From the NCBI RefSeq assembly GCF_003351405.1, contig NZ_CP031240.1, positions 1,674,001-1,738,000 of the forward strand: a stretch of 64,000 nt of DNA. Reading direction: 5' to 3'. The stretch comes from Haemophilus haemolyticus. GTDB lineage: Bacteria; Pseudomonadota; Gammaproteobacteria; Enterobacterales; Pasteurellaceae. Below the pieces are notes generated by a model, which saw only the letters and a program-made list of their open reading frames with translations, ran no database searches and had not been told where the DNA came from. The position numbers and the translations under genes were made by a program. Shown here one piece after another: positions 1-9,676 of this stretch (within the stretch, counting starts at the first letter, position 1; each line of letters opens with the position of its first letter).

Positions 1-200
1 TAGGGTTGCCATTGTTATCGAAAGAGGATTTAAGTCAGATTGAATCGCTTAATCTGCTGACGCCTGGAGATTTTGCTGCGGTGGCTCGTCGTCACCAATT
101 TTCTCCTTTTCAAAAGGTGCAGGATTGGTTGAGTGCATTACAAGGTGAATGTGAAGTGAAACCAGCGTTTTCTGCAACGACAAGGCGGATAGGGTTCTAA
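1..200 (+). CDS. 3' end of an unidentified protein, possibly an AAA-type ATPase
   Basis: The frame is open from the first base of the window and ends at the TAA at 198-200, so only about 65 C-terminal residues are visible. The tail contains LTPGDFAAVARRHQF and ends in RRIGF. This pattern resembles, from memory, the extreme C-terminus of some bacterial AAA-type ATPases, but no Walker or other catalytic motif lies inside the window. A TTG near position 6 is not a credible start, because the frame simply continues upstream. A terminator made of paired uptake signals follows directly. The reading frame is credible; the family assignment is weak. Confidence 0.5.
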   Translation, partial: GLPLLSKEDLSQIESLNLLTPGDFAAVARRHQFSPFQKVQDWLSALQGECEVKPAFSATTRRIGF

Positions 201-206
201 TTAAAG

Positions 207-246
207 TGCGGTCAAAATTTTTATGGTTTTTTGACCGCATTTTTTA
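207..246 (+). terminator. Uptake-signal terminator
   Basis: An 11-bp perfect inverted repeat (TGCGGTCAAAA at 207-217, TTTTGACCGCA at 229-239) is followed by a T-run. The left arm contains the DNA-uptake signal AAGTGCGGT. It ends the partial gene at the window start. Confidence 0.85.
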
Positions 247-304
247 TTGTTTCTTCAACTGCCAGAAAATAAAAACCATTGAATTTATCTTCAATTATTA
301 TTTC

Positions 305-320
305 TGTGATCCACCTCACA
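305..320. promoter_or_regulatory. CRP site upstream of the symporter/sulfatase operon
   Basis: TGTGATCCACCTCACA matches the TGTGA-N6-TCACA CRP consensus in all ten fixed positions. A possible -10 element (TATATT, 360-365) would place the transcription start near 372, putting the site about 60 bp upstream, the classic class I activation geometry. The -10 choice is inference; the CRP match is direct. Confidence 0.8.
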
Positions 321-404
321 ATCTTAATATGACAATTATCATAACCCTTTAGAGAGCATTATATTATCTTTACGCTATGTTGATCGATATAGGGAGGACA
401 ACAT

Positions 405-2084
405 ATGCTCATGACGATACTCAGCTTCCTCATTGTAACTGGTGTGGTTGCTTATATTTCTTGGTTAAAAACAAAAGGGGATGATTTAAGTACATCCAAA
501 GGGTATTTCTTAGCTGGCCGTGGGTTAGGTGGGTTAGTGATAGGGTGCTCAATGGTATTAACTTCACTCTCAACAGAACAACTGATTGGCGTAAATGCGG
601 TCTCTTATAAAGGAAACTTTTCAATTATCGCATGGACCGTTCCAACGGTTATTCCACTTTGTTTCTTGGCGCTTTATATGTTGCCGAAATATTTGCGTAA
701 CGGTTACACAACAGTGCCAGAATTTTTTGAAAGCCGTTTTGACCGTCAAACACGCTTGATTATGTCAACATTATTCTTAGTGTTTTATCTTTTCATCGTA
801 ATTCCAACCGCACTTTACACTGGTGCAATCGCCTTCAATAAAATCTTCAACTTAGAAACCGCATTTGGTTTAAGCTATGGGGCAGCTATAACTTACACGG
901 TCATTGCCATTGGTGTTGTAGGCGCTATTTATGCGATTTTTGGTGGTTTGAAAGCGGTGGCGGTATCAGACACGATTAATGCGGTGATTTTAGTCATTGG
1001 CGCATTGCTTGTCCCATTCTTTGCTTTGATGTATTTAGGCGATGGCAGTTTCTCTGAAGGTTTACATACAATCACAACAACGCACATTGAAAAATGGAAT
1101 GCGATTGGTAGCGAAACCGATGCCACACCTTGGCCAACGATTTTCACCGGTATTATGGTTGTTCACTTTTTCTATTGGACAACGAACCAAGCTATTGTAC
1201 AACGTTGCTTAGGTGCGAAAGATTTACAATCAGGTCAAAAAGGTATTTTGATCGCAGCATTATTCTTATTAACTTTACCGATCATTTTAAACCTTCCTGG
1301 TTTATTGAGTTTCCATATTTTAGGTGAAGGCGTAAATCCAATTGATGCCTCTTATCCATTATTAGTAAACAAAGTATTACCAACTTGGTTACAAGGTTTC
1401 TTTATTGCCGCATTATTTGGCGCAATTTTAAGTACCTTTAACTCATTCTTAAATTCAGCAGCAACCATTTACTGTAAAGACTTATTACCTTCTATCAGCA
1501 AAAAAGTGCGGTCAGAAGAAGAATTAATTTCTTATGCGAAAAAAGTTTCTACCATTATGGCCATTGTCACTATGATTTTCGCTCCGTTACTCATGTTTGG
1601 TACAGATGGTATCTTCTTAATCACTAAACGTTTTGCAGGATTTGTGAATATTCCAATCGTTGCTTTATTTGCCGTAGGTATGTTTAACAAAACTGTATCT
1701 GGCAAAGCAGCACGTATCGCTTTACTTGCTCACGTTATCTTGTACTTCTGCATCGTTTGGGTGTTTAATGTCAAAATCAACTTTGTGTATGTTATGGGCG
1801 GATTATTTGTATTTGATGTCGTATTAATGCTCATCTTAGGACAATTCTTACGCCGTGAACCTTACATTGAAAACAAAGAAAACTTAGGTAACGTAGATTT
1901 AACTAACTGGAAATACTTAAAAGTAACCAGCGTATCTTTAATCTTGGGTTTACTTGCGCTTTACACTTTCCTTTCACCACTTGGTATGGCATCAGAATCT
2001 GGCAATCCATCAATGGTACTTGGCGTATGGGCGGTATTACAAATTATCGTGTTATTTGTTGTACGAGATAAAGAGGCTAAATAA
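405..2084 (+). CDS. Sodium:solute symporter (SSS family, YidK-like)
   Basis: A 559-residue, strongly hydrophobic inner-membrane protein with about 13-14 predicted membrane spans. The N-terminal half has the SSS-family pattern, including [12 protein letters not shown] after the first helix and [11 protein letters not shown] after the second helical hairpin. The start ATG at 405 has a strong ribosome site (GGGAGGA, 391-397). The stop codon shares one base with the sulfatase ATG at 2084, so the two are translationally coupled. The same pairing of transporter and sulfatase occurs in E. coli yidK-yidJ, so the cargo is probably a sulfated sugar or related sulfate ester taken up with Na+. The substrate cannot be read from sequence. 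An uptake signal lies inside the gene near 1504. Confidence 0.85.
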   Translation: MLMTILSFLIVTGVVAYISWLKTKGDDLSTSKGYFLAGRGLGGLVIGCSMVLTSLSTEQLIGVNAVSYKGNFSIIAWTVPTVIPLCFLALYMLPKYLRNGYTTVPEFFESRFDRQTRLIMSTLFLVFYLFIVIPTALYTGAIAFNKIFNLETAFGLSYGAAITYTVIAIGVVGAIYAIFGGLKAVAVSDTINAVILVIGALLVPFFALMYLGDGSFSEGLHTITTTHIEKWNAIGSETDATPWPTIFTGIMVVHFFYWTTNQAIVQRCLGAKDLQSGQKGILIAALFLLTLPIILNLPGLLSFHILGEGVNPIDASYPLLVNKVLPTWLQGFFIAALFGAILSTFNSFLNSAATIYCKDLLPSISKKVRSEEELISYAKKVSTIMAIVTMIFAPLLMFGTDGIFLITKRFAGFVNIPIVALFAVGMFNKTVSGKAARIALLAHVILYFCIVWVFNVKINFVYVMGGLFVFDVVLMLILGQFLRREPYIENKENLGNVDLTNWKYLKVTSVSLILGLLALYTFLSPLGMASESGNPSMVLGVWAVLQIIVLFVVRDKEAK

Positions 2085-3529
2085 TGAACATTATTTATAT
2101 TCTACTGGATCAAATTCGTAAAGATATGTTGGGGCCTTATGGTCACCAAATTGTGAAAACCCCGAATTTAGATCGTTTGGCAAAAGATGGCGTTCGCTTT
2201 AATAACGCCTTTACTCCAGCATCTGTTTGCGGGCCTGCACGCACTTCACTTTTTACTGGATTAATGCCGTCGTCCCACGGCATTATTAAAAATGGGGAAA
2301 AAGGCGGTATAGGTGAAATTAGTCAAGAAAAACCGAATATCGGTAAATTAGCTGGCTATAACACTTATGTTGTAGGGAAATGGCACGTAGGTACTAAATC
2401 CGTACCCGAAGATTACGGGATTAAAGGCCATAACTTTGATGGTTATGGCTATCCCGGCAGTGGAGTATATAAAAATTTAGTCTTCAACCAACCACCAACA
2501 CATTCTAATCGTTATAAAGAATGGTTAGAAGAAAAGGGGTATGAAATCCCAGAAGTAAGCCGCGCCTACTTTGGTGATAACCCACATTTAAGAGTACAAG
2601 AACTCTGCGGTTTACTCTCAGGCACAAAAGATCAAACTATCCCTTATTTCATCATTGATGAAGCGAAAAAATATATTCAAGAATCATTAGATGAAGGCAA
2701 ACCATTCTTTGCATGGATAAACTTCTGGGGACCTCACACGCCTTGTATCGTGCCAGAACCTTATTATTCTATGTATAGAAAAGAGGATGTGATACTTGAT
2801 AAAAGTTTCTTTAAACCGTTAGAGGGCAAACCAGGGCATTTCCGCACAATTTCAAAAATGTGGGGAATGTGGGAGGCGAGCGAAGATCATTGGAAAGAGG
2901 TCATCACAAAATTCTGGGGGTATATCACCTTAATTGATGATGCAATCGGTGAATTATTCGATTACTTAGAAAAAAATGGCCTTTATGACCGCACTTTCTT
3001 GGTAGCAACCGCAGATCATGGTGATGCAATGGGCGCGCATCGAATGATTGAAAAAGGTGAATTTATGTTTGATGCCACCTACAACATTCCGATGATTATC
3101 AAAGACCCAAATTCAGACCGAGTCAATCAAGAAGATGATAACTTTATCTATCTTCACGACTTAACCTCGACAGTTTTTGATTTAGCTAATCAAAAAGTTC
3201 CTGAAAGTTTTGAAGGGCAGAGTATTCTCCCGATTATGCGCCAACACCAAGATAACCAAAGAAAAGGTGTACTTGGTCAGCTTGCGGGGCATTTTGTGTA
3301 TTTTGAACAACGTATGTGGCGTCGTAAAGATTACAAACTCGTATTTAATGCGACTGATGTTTGTGAACTTTACAACATCCGTAACGATCCGGAAGAAATG
3401 CACAATTTATTCTATGATTCACAATATAACAGCATCAAAAAAGAGATGTTGGAAGAAATGCGCGCAGAGATGAAACGTTTGAATGATCCACTGGAAAATT
3501 GGGTTTATCGAATTATTGACGAAATTTAA
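2084..3529 (+). CDS. Cytoplasmic type I sulfatase (YidJ-like)
   Basis: A 481-residue alkaline-phosphatase-superfamily sulfatase. It has the Cys-type sulfatase signature CGPARTSLFTG with Cys49 in the CxPxR core; in known sulfatases this Cys is oxidised to formylglycine by a separate maturase. Other active-site residues are visible: D9 with Q10 in LLDQ, K99 and H101 in VGKWHVG, and D311/H312 in ADHGD. There is no signal peptide, so it should act in the cytoplasm on a substrate imported by the co-expressed symporter. No maturase gene (anSME or FGE type) lies in this window. The specific sulfate ester is unknown. A terminator follows at 3545. Confidence 0.88.
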   Translation: MNIIYILLDQIRKDMLGPYGHQIVKTPNLDRLAKDGVRFNNAFTPASVCGPARTSLFTGLMPSSHGIIKNGEKGGIGEISQEKPNIGKLAGYNTYVVGKWHVGTKSVPEDYGIKGHNFDGYGYPGSGVYKNLVFNQPPTHSNRYKEWLEEKGYEIPEVSRAYFGDNPHLRVQELCGLLSGTKDQTIPYFIIDEAKKYIQESLDEGKPFFAWINFWGPHTPCIVPEPYYSMYRKEDVILDKSFFKPLEGKPGHFRTISKMWGMWEASEDHWKEVITKFWGYITLIDDAIGELFDYLEKNGLYDRTFLVATADHGDAMGAHRMIEKGEFMFDATYNIPMIIKDPNSDRVNQEDDNFIYLHDLTSTVFDLANQKVPESFEGQSILPIMRQHQDNQRKGVLGQLAGHFVYFEQRMWRRKDYKLVFNATDVCELYNIRNDPEEMHNLFYDSQYNSIKKEMLEEMRAEMKRLNDPLENWVYRIIDEI

Positions 3530-3544
3530 TCAAAGTCGTAGATT

Positions 3545-3569
3545 AAGGGCGTATCTAATACGCCCTTTG
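3545..3569 (+). terminator. Terminator after the sulfatase
   Basis: AAGGGCGTAT and ATACGCCCTT form a 10-bp perfect stem with a 3-base loop, followed by a short T-rich run. It separates the sulfatase operon from the epimerase gene. Confidence 0.85.
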
Positions 3570-3613
3570 TTATCTCTGAACCTTATTTATCTTTTAAAAC
3601 CACAGGAATAAAC

Positions 3614-4426
3614 ATGAAAACAACATTACTAAAAACACTGACACCAGAGCTTCACCTTATTCAACATAACAACATCCCAGTTCTTCACTTAAAACATGCG
3701 GTTGGAACGGCAAAAATTTCCTTGCAAGGGGCACAGCTTATTAGTTGGAAACCGCAAAATGCGAAGCAAGATGTATTATGGTTAAGTGAAGTAGAACCAT
3801 TCGAAAATGGCAATGCTATTCGTGGTGGTGTACCGATTTGTTATCCCTGGTTTGGTGGCGTAAAACAACCTGCACACGGCACAGCTCGTATTCGTTTATG
3901 GCAGTTGAGTCATTACGACATTTCAGCACATAAAGTGCGGTTAGAATTTGAGTTGTTTTCTGATTTAAATATTATCGAAGCTAAAATTGTAATGGTATTT
4001 ACTGACAAATGTCATTTAACTTTTACACATTATGGCGAAGAACCTGCGCAAGCAGCATTGCATACCTATTTCAATATTGGAGATATTAATCAAGTGGAAG
4101 TACAAGGTTTACCTGAAACTTGTTTTAATAGTTTAAACCAACAACAAGAAAACGTTCCGTCACCGCGTCACATTTCTGAAAATGTGGATTGCATTTATTC
4201 TGCAGAAAAAATGCAGAATCAAATTGTAGATAAAAGTTTTAATCGTACGATTGCACTGCATCATCATAATGCAAGCCAATTTGTCCTTTGGAATCCTTGG
4301 CATAAAAAGACGAGTGGAATGAGTGAAATTGGCTATCAAACGATGTTGTGCTTAGAAACTGCTCGCATTCATCATTTGCTTGAATTTGGCGAAAGTTTAA
4401 GCGTAGAAATTTCGCTCAAAGGCTAA
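3614..4426 (+). CDS. D-hexose-6-phosphate mutarotase, YeaD/aldose-1-epimerase family
   Basis: A 270-residue cytosolic protein resembling E. coli YeaD (glucose-6-phosphate 1-epimerase). Visible family features include the early strand with GAQLISWKP, the conserved segment IRGGVPICYPWFGG around residues 75-90, and ALHTYFNIGD carrying the expected catalytic His. Its length is slightly below that of YeaD. The ATG at 3614 follows AGGAATAA. It lies behind the sulfatase terminator, so it is probably transcribed on its own or at a low read-through level. Family membership is clear; the exact sugar phosphate is inferred from homology. Confidence 0.85.
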   Translation: MKTTLLKTLTPELHLIQHNNIPVLHLKHAVGTAKISLQGAQLISWKPQNAKQDVLWLSEVEPFENGNAIRGGVPICYPWFGGVKQPAHGTARIRLWQLSHYDISAHKVRLEFELFSDLNIIEAKIVMVFTDKCHLTFTHYGEEPAQAALHTYFNIGDINQVEVQGLPETCFNSLNQQQENVPSPRHISENVDCIYSAEKMQNQIVDKSFNRTIALHHHNASQFVLWNPWHKKTSGMSEIGYQTMLCLETARIHHLLEFGESLSVEISLKG

Positions 4427-4558
4427 ATTTTGTTGCATAAGTGGTGTGAATACTATAGAATTCGCGGGATTTTGCTCGTTCTTTGCGGGCAATAAATTTG
4501 AAATCTTTTATTTTTAGCGAAAAGATTTTTACTATTAACCAATAGAAGGAATACGATT

Positions 4559-5101
4559 ATTAAAACCGTAAAAAAAGCGCCGGCAGTAAATCGCCCAAAC
4601 CGTATCAATGAAGAGATTCGTGTAAAAGAAGTTCGTTTAATTGACCAAGATGGTGAACAAGCAGGGATTGTTTCTATTCAACAAGCCCTAGAAATGGCAG
4701 AGCAAGCAGAGCTTGATCTTGTTGAAATTAGCCCAAATGCTGAGCCACCGGTTTGTCGCATTATGAACTACGGTAAATTCCTTTACGAAAAAAGTAAAAC
4801 CGCTAAAGAACAAAAGAAAAAACAAAAAGTTGTGCAAGTTAAGGAAATTAAATTCCGTCCAGGCACAGATGAAGGTGACTATCAAGTTAAATTACGCAGC
4901 TTAATCCGTTTCTTAGAAGACGGTGACAAAGCGAAAATTACCGTGCGTTTCCGTGGTCGTGAAATGGCTCACCAAGACATTGGTTTTGATGTGTTAGAGC
5001 GCGTAAAAAATGATTTAGCTGAAATTTCTGTCGTTGAATCTGCACCAGGTAAATTAGAAGGCCGTCAGGCTGTAATGGTGTTAGCACCTAAGAAAAAATA
5101 A
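4559..5101 (+). CDS. infC: Translation initiation factor IF-3, AUU start
   Basis: IF-3 binds the 30S subunit, enforces initiation codon fidelity and prevents premature 50S joining. The open frame from the first ATG (4694) gives only 135 residues and lacks the N-domain. The conserved N-terminal part, including [11 protein letters not shown], lies upstream in the same frame and reaches back to an ATT codon at 4559. That yields 180 residues, the E. coli length. AAGGA lies about 8 bases before it. The rare AUU start is the E. coli arrangement, which lets IF-3 repress its own synthesis. Motifs [12 protein letters not shown] and the C-terminal MVLAPKKK are typical. An in-frame ATT at 4556 is a less likely alternative. 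Confidence 0.95.
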   Translation: MKTVKKAPAVNRPNRINEEIRVKEVRLIDQDGEQAGIVSIQQALEMAEQAELDLVEISPNAEPPVCRIMNYGKFLYEKSKTAKEQKKKQKVVQVKEIKFRPGTDEGDYQVKLRSLIRFLEDGDKAKITVRFRGREMAHQDIGFDVLERVKNDLAEISVVESAPGKLEGRQAVMVLAPKKK

Positions 5102-5105
5102 GAAT

Positions 5106-5134
5106 TTTGCTGAGATTTCTCAGCAAATCTTTTT
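5106..5134 (+). terminator. Hairpin with T-run directly after infC
   Basis: TTTGCTGAG and CTCAGCAAA form a 9-bp stem with a 4-base loop, followed by TCTTTTTG. It has the form of an intrinsic terminator. It lies 5 bases after the infC stop and upstream of rpmI, so it may attenuate or separate infC from rpmI-rplT. Confidence 0.7.
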
Positions 5135-5169
5135 GTTTAAGTTTGACTTAAATGAAAAGACAACTGCAT

Positions 5170-5223
5170 GTTGGGCACACTACGCAGCCTAACTGCTTTT
5201 GAAAAGGCAATTTAATTTGCCTT
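5170..5223 (+). promoter_or_regulatory. Structured leader upstream of rpmI, candidate L20 operator
   Basis: Two stem-loops lie in the infC-rpmI spacer: GTTGGGC (5170-5176) with GCCTAAC (5187-5193), and AAGGCAA (5204-5210) with TTGCCTT (5217-5223). In E. coli, L20 represses rpmI-rplT translation by binding structures in this same location that imitate its rRNA site. That the Haemophilus structure does the same is inference from position and folding. Confidence 0.5.
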
Positions 5224-5311
5224 ATGATGGAAATGATCAGTGCTTCCAAGTAACTTTTTAAGTTCGCCTGATTATGTTGTTTTAAACGAAAAATGCGGAG
5301 TTATTTTAACA

Positions 5312-5509
5312 ATGCCTAAAATCAAAACAGTACGCGGCGCAGCGAAGCGCTTCAAAAAAACTGCTTCTGGTGGTTTCAAGCGTAAACAATCTCACTTACG
5401 TCATATTTTGACTAAAAAAACAACTAAACGTAAACGTCATTTACGTCATAAATCAATGGTTGCGAAAGCAGACCAAGTTTTAGTAGTAGCTTGCTTACCA
5501 TACGCATAA
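5312..5509 (+). CDS. rpmI: 50S ribosomal protein L35
   Basis: A 65-residue, highly basic ribosomal protein with the canonical start [15 protein letters not shown] and the [10 protein letters not shown] segment. The open frame can be extended upstream to about 5240, but the conserved L35 N-terminus begins at the ATG at 5312, and GGAG at about 5297 is its only plausible ribosome site. It lies between infC and rplT, the order conserved across most bacteria. Its translation is probably controlled by L20 through the leader at 5170-5223. Confidence 0.96.
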
Positions 5510-5571
5510 GCCGTTATTTAAGCAAAACGTACGATTAGTTCATTTTAGAAAAATATTACATAGGAGATTAA

Positions 5572-5928
<357 letters not shown>

Positions 5929-5956
5929 TTTTTTAAAGTTTAGATAAAAAAGAATT

Positions 5957-5982
5957 AGGACGCTGAAAAGCGTCCTTTTTTT
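5957..5982 (+). terminator. Terminator of the infC-rpmI-rplT operon
   Basis: AGGACGCT, GAAA loop, AGCGTCCT, then a run of seven T. This is a textbook intrinsic terminator with a stable GNRA-type loop. Confidence 0.93.
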
Positions 5983-6040
5983 GCATTTTTAACTTCAAAT
6001 TTTGTAAAATAATGCCATTAGTTCTCATCTGTTAAAATCT

Positions 6041-9000
6041 ATGTCCGAAACAATCCCACTAAATCCTATCACGTTGCCTTTAAATCAAATTAGCTTAATC
6101 GAAGCATCCGCTGGTACAGGGAAAACATATACTATTGGCTCTTTATATCTACGACTTTTATTAAAGGCGGGGGAAAATAACTTTTCTCGTCCGTTAAATG
6201 TGGAAGAAATTCTGGTGGTAACCTTTACGGAAATGGCGACAGAGGAACTTAAGAAAAAAATTCGTGAGCGTATAACAGATGCGATTGATAAACTCACAGC
6301 CTTTGCAGAAACCCAAGATAAATCCGCATTTAAAAATGATGAATTTCTTATCGCACTTTGTCAGGATTTGGATATTTTTGAGGCTATTCATCGCTTAAAA
6401 TTAGCTGAGCAAAATATGGATTTGGCGGCGATTTATACCATTCACGGTTTTTGTCGCCGTATGTTGATGCAATATGCTTTCCATTCTGGCATTCACTTCA
6501 ATTTAGAATTAATTAAAGATCAATCTGATTTATTAGCTCGTTTTGCTAATGAATTTTGGCGAGAACATTTTTATCCGTTGGATTTTGAATCTTCGAATTT
6601 TATTGCGGCAGAATTAGTATCACCAGAAAATGTGTTGTCTTTGTTGAAAGCGGATTTAGGTAAAGATTTGAATGTTGAGATTGAAAATAAACAGGCGTTA
6701 TCTGTATCTATGCAAATTTTTTTACAGCAATATCTTGGTGGTCGTCAAAAGGCTTTGAATGAATTAAAGGCCTTTTGGTTGGAAAATGCGGATGAAATTT
6801 CACTGATTATTACCAATGAACTGGAGAAAGATTATCCAAAAGATCAGTTGAAATCGTTAAATCGTAAAAAGTACCAAGTAAAGCGTTTAGAGGATTGGAT
6901 TAATAAAATCAATCAATGGTCAAATAATTCTAGAGATTATCAAATTAATACCACATTGAAAGAGTATTTTCTACAATCATCTATTGAGAAAAATTACGAA
7001 GAACAAACTGATAAAAATAAAGATAAAAAACCGGCAACGCCTTTTTATGCACCGATTTTTGAAGAGCTTGAAAAGAGAGTTAATGCTTTAATATCCCCAG
7101 ATTTACTTCGTAGAATCATTCTTTATTATTATCGACAAGGCTTACAACAAAAACTTTTAGACTATAAACTTAATCATCAAGAAAAATCCTTTGATGATTT
7201 ATTGCGTTTGCTTTGTGAAGCCTTGCAAGGTGCGCAAGGAGATAAATTAGCGGAAATGATTCGTTTCCAATATCCTTTTGCGATGATTGATGAATTTCAG
7301 GATACGGATTCACAACAGTACGCTATTTTTTCAAAAATTTATCGTGATAATCCCGAAAAAAATACCGGTTTTATTATGATTGGCGATCCGAAGCAGGCGA
7401 TTTATCGTTTCCGTGGCGCAGATATTTTTACTTATCTAAAAGCATCGGACGAAGCCGAATCTCGCTTTGAACTCACTAAAAATTATCGTTCAGAGAAGCA
7501 TTTGGTTGATGGCGTCAATGCTTTATTTGATTTTCCTCAATCGCCATTTATTTATCAAAATATTAACTTTACTGCTGTTGATTCTCGTGATGATCATCTG
7601 CGATTTTATTTAAACGGTAAGGCAGAACCTGCTTATCGTTTTTATTTAACTGAAAGTGACAAAGTGAATAAAACTGAAATGGCAAAAATATGTGCTATTT
7701 CTATTCAACATTGGCTAAAAAGTGCGGCAGAAAATCAGGCAGTTTTTCAAAACGAAGATACCTGTAAAACATTGCAACCGGCAAATATTGCTGTTCTTGT
7801 AAAAAATCGTTACGAAGCTGCTGATGTTATTCAAGAGTTACAAAAACTTGGTATTGCCTCCGTTTATCTTTCAGATCAAAGTAGTGTTTTTGATAGCCAT
7901 GTGGCAGTGGAATTACTCAGAATTTTAAAAGCTTGCCTAAATGTTGCTGAGCGTCCAATTTTGAATGCGATTGCGACCGCACTTTTCGGTTTAAATGCAG
8001 CGGATATTCATCAAATTCAGCAAAATGAGGCAGACTGGCAGCGTTGGGCAGATAGCTTTGCTCAATACCAACAAACTTGGCAACGCCAAGGAATATTGGT
8101 CATGCTCCACCAAATTTTATTGGAACAAGGCATTTCAGAACGCTTATTAAGCCAAGCAACGGGCGAGCGAGATTTAACGGATTTCCTACATTTGGCAGAA
8201 ATTTTACAACAAGCTGCCACGCTACACGAAAGTGAAGCGGCATTACTCAGTTGGTTTGAAAAACAAATTCAAGGCGAAGGTCGGCAAGAGGCTCAAATTC
8301 GTTTAGAAAGCGAACGCCAGTTGGTAAAAATCGTGAGTATCCATAAATCCAAAGGCTTAGAATACGATTTAGTTTGGCTACCATTTTTAGCTGTACCAAG
8401 CAAAATTCCAACGGCTGGTGACATGAATATTTATTATTCTAAAGAACGAGATGAAACCTTATGGGATATAGAAAATCGCAATTTGAAGGCACTTTATGAA
8501 GAAACTTTTGCGGAAGAGTTACGTTTACTTTATGTGGCTTTAACGCGTGCCAAATATCAAATGGCATTCGCTTTGCCTGCGCAATTTGATAAAAAATGGA
8601 ATGCCTTACATTATGTATTAAGCCAAGGTGAAATAGGTAAGGAAATAGCCTTATCAGCACCTAAAGATACCGAGACGTTGTTGCAAGCCTTTAAAGAAAA
8701 AATGCAAGATAATGTGGAAATCTGCACTAAGCCAAATCTAGAGGCTTTTCCGGCTTTATCAACCAATACAAAAAATGATGATCTTAAAGCCGCAGAATTT
8801 ACGGGCAATATTGAGCAAGATTGGCGAATAACCAGTTTTACTTCAATTGAACAAGGTCATCGCCGCCAGCATTATTTCACTGAAAGTGCGGGTAAAAAAC
8901 ACGCTGTTTTTGATGACGCAAAAGATTACGATAGCCAAAATGCTATTGAAATGTCCACCGCACTTTTAAACGAAAATGAATCAAATATTTTAGATTTGCC

Positions 9001-9676
9001 ACGAGGTAAACAAGTCGGGACTGCATTACATCGTCATTTTGAAAATTGCTATTTTTCTGATTTAGCAAATACCGAAGAAATTGACACATTAAGACAATCC
9101 CTACAATTAGATGAAACCTTTACAGAACCGCTACAATATTGGCTACAACAGATTTCACGTACACCACTTTCTAATGAAATAGGAATAGCATTGGCTGATT
9201 TGGCAAATAAAGATTGCATTAAAGAAATGCCATTTTATCTGGCTATTCGGGAACATTTTGATGTTGATGCGTTTAATCACGCGTTGAAAATCCATCATCA
9301 TTTGCCAAGCGAGCCACTTCAATTTGAACAAATTCAGGGCATGGTGAGAGGTTCAATTGACTTAGTTTTCCGCCATAATGGGAAATATTATCTTGTCGAT
9401 TATAAATCTAATTTCTTAGGTTCAACTCTGTCTGATTACAATCACGAGGCATTAAAAAAAGAAATGTTACACAGTCACTATGATTGGCAATATTTAATTT
9501 ATACGCTGGCATTACATCGTTATTTGCAAAGCGTTGTGCCTCATTACGATTATGCGCGAGATTTCGGTGGGGTATTTTATCTTTTCTTACGTGGAATGAA
9601 TGGTGAGCCACAATCTGGCGTATTTTATGATCATCCAAGCGTTGAATTAATCACAGAATTAGACGGGGTGTTTTAA
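6041..9676 (+). CDS. recB: Exonuclease V, RecB subunit
   Basis: A 1211-residue helicase/nuclease subunit of RecBCD, which processes double-strand breaks for RecA. The N-terminus carries the superfamily 1 Walker A motif EASAGTGKT (residues 21-29), followed by MIDEFQDTD (motif II) and VSIHKSKGLEYD (motif V region). The C-terminal nuclease domain shows GSIDLVFR and LVDYKSN, supplying the metal-binding Asp and catalytic Asp/Lys. The recB stop shares a base with the recD ATG at 9676, so the two are coupled. recC is not in the window; in the Rd strain it is, from memory, at a distant locus. Confidence 0.96.
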   Translation: MSETIPLNPITLPLNQISLIEASAGTGKTYTIGSLYLRLLLKAGENNFSRPLNVEEILVVTFTEMATEELKKKIRERITDAIDKLTAFAETQDKSAFKNDEFLIALCQDLDIFEAIHRLKLAEQNMDLAAIYTIHGFCRRMLMQYAFHSGIHFNLELIKDQSDLLARFANEFWREHFYPLDFESSNFIAAELVSPENVLSLLKADLGKDLNVEIENKQALSVSMQIFLQQYLGGRQKALNELKAFWLENADEISLIITNELEKDYPKDQLKSLNRKKYQVKRLEDWINKINQWSNNSRDYQINTTLKEYFLQSSIEKNYEEQTDKNKDKKPATPFYAPIFEELEKRVNALISPDLLRRIILYYYRQGLQQKLLDYKLNHQEKSFDDLLRLLCEALQGAQGDKLAEMIRFQYPFAMIDEFQDTDSQQYAIFSKIYRDNPEKNTGFIMIGDPKQAIYRFRGADIFTYLKASDEAESRFELTKNYRSEKHLVDGVNALFDFPQSPFIYQNINFTAVDSRDDHLRFYLNGKAEPAYRFYLTESDKVNKTEMAKICAISIQHWLKSAAENQAVFQNEDTCKTLQPANIAVLVKNRYEAADVIQELQKLGIASVYLSDQSSVFDSHVAVELLRILKACLNVAERPILNAIATALFGLNAADIHQIQQNEADWQRWADSFAQYQQTWQRQGILVMLHQILLEQGISERLLSQATGERDLTDFLHLAEILQQAATLHESEAALLSWFEKQIQGEGRQEAQIRLESERQLVKIVSIHKSKGLEYDLVWLPFLAVPSKIPTAGDMNIYYSKERDETLWDIENRNLKALYEETFAEELRLLYVALTRAKYQMAFALPAQFDKKWNALHYVLSQGEIGKEIALSAPKDTETLLQAFKEKMQDNVEICTKPNLEAFPALSTNTKNDDLKAAEFTGNIEQDWRITSFTSIEQGHRRQHYFTESAGKKHAVFDDAKDYDSQNAIEMSTALLNENESNILDLPRGKQVGTALHRHFENCYFSDLANTEEIDTLRQSLQLDETFTEPLQYWLQQISRTPLSNEIGIALADLANKDCIKEMPFYLAIREHFDVDAFNHALKIHHHLPSEPLQFEQIQGMVRGSIDLVFRHNGKYYLVDYKSNFLGSTLSDYNHEALKKEMLHSHYDWQYLIYTLALHRYLQSVVPHYDYARDFGGVFYLFLRGMNGEPQSGVFYDHPSVELITELDGVF

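Noticed and set aside
5240..5311. Upstream extension of rpmI
   Set aside because: The conserved L35 start is the ATG at 5312; the extension lies over the structured leader.
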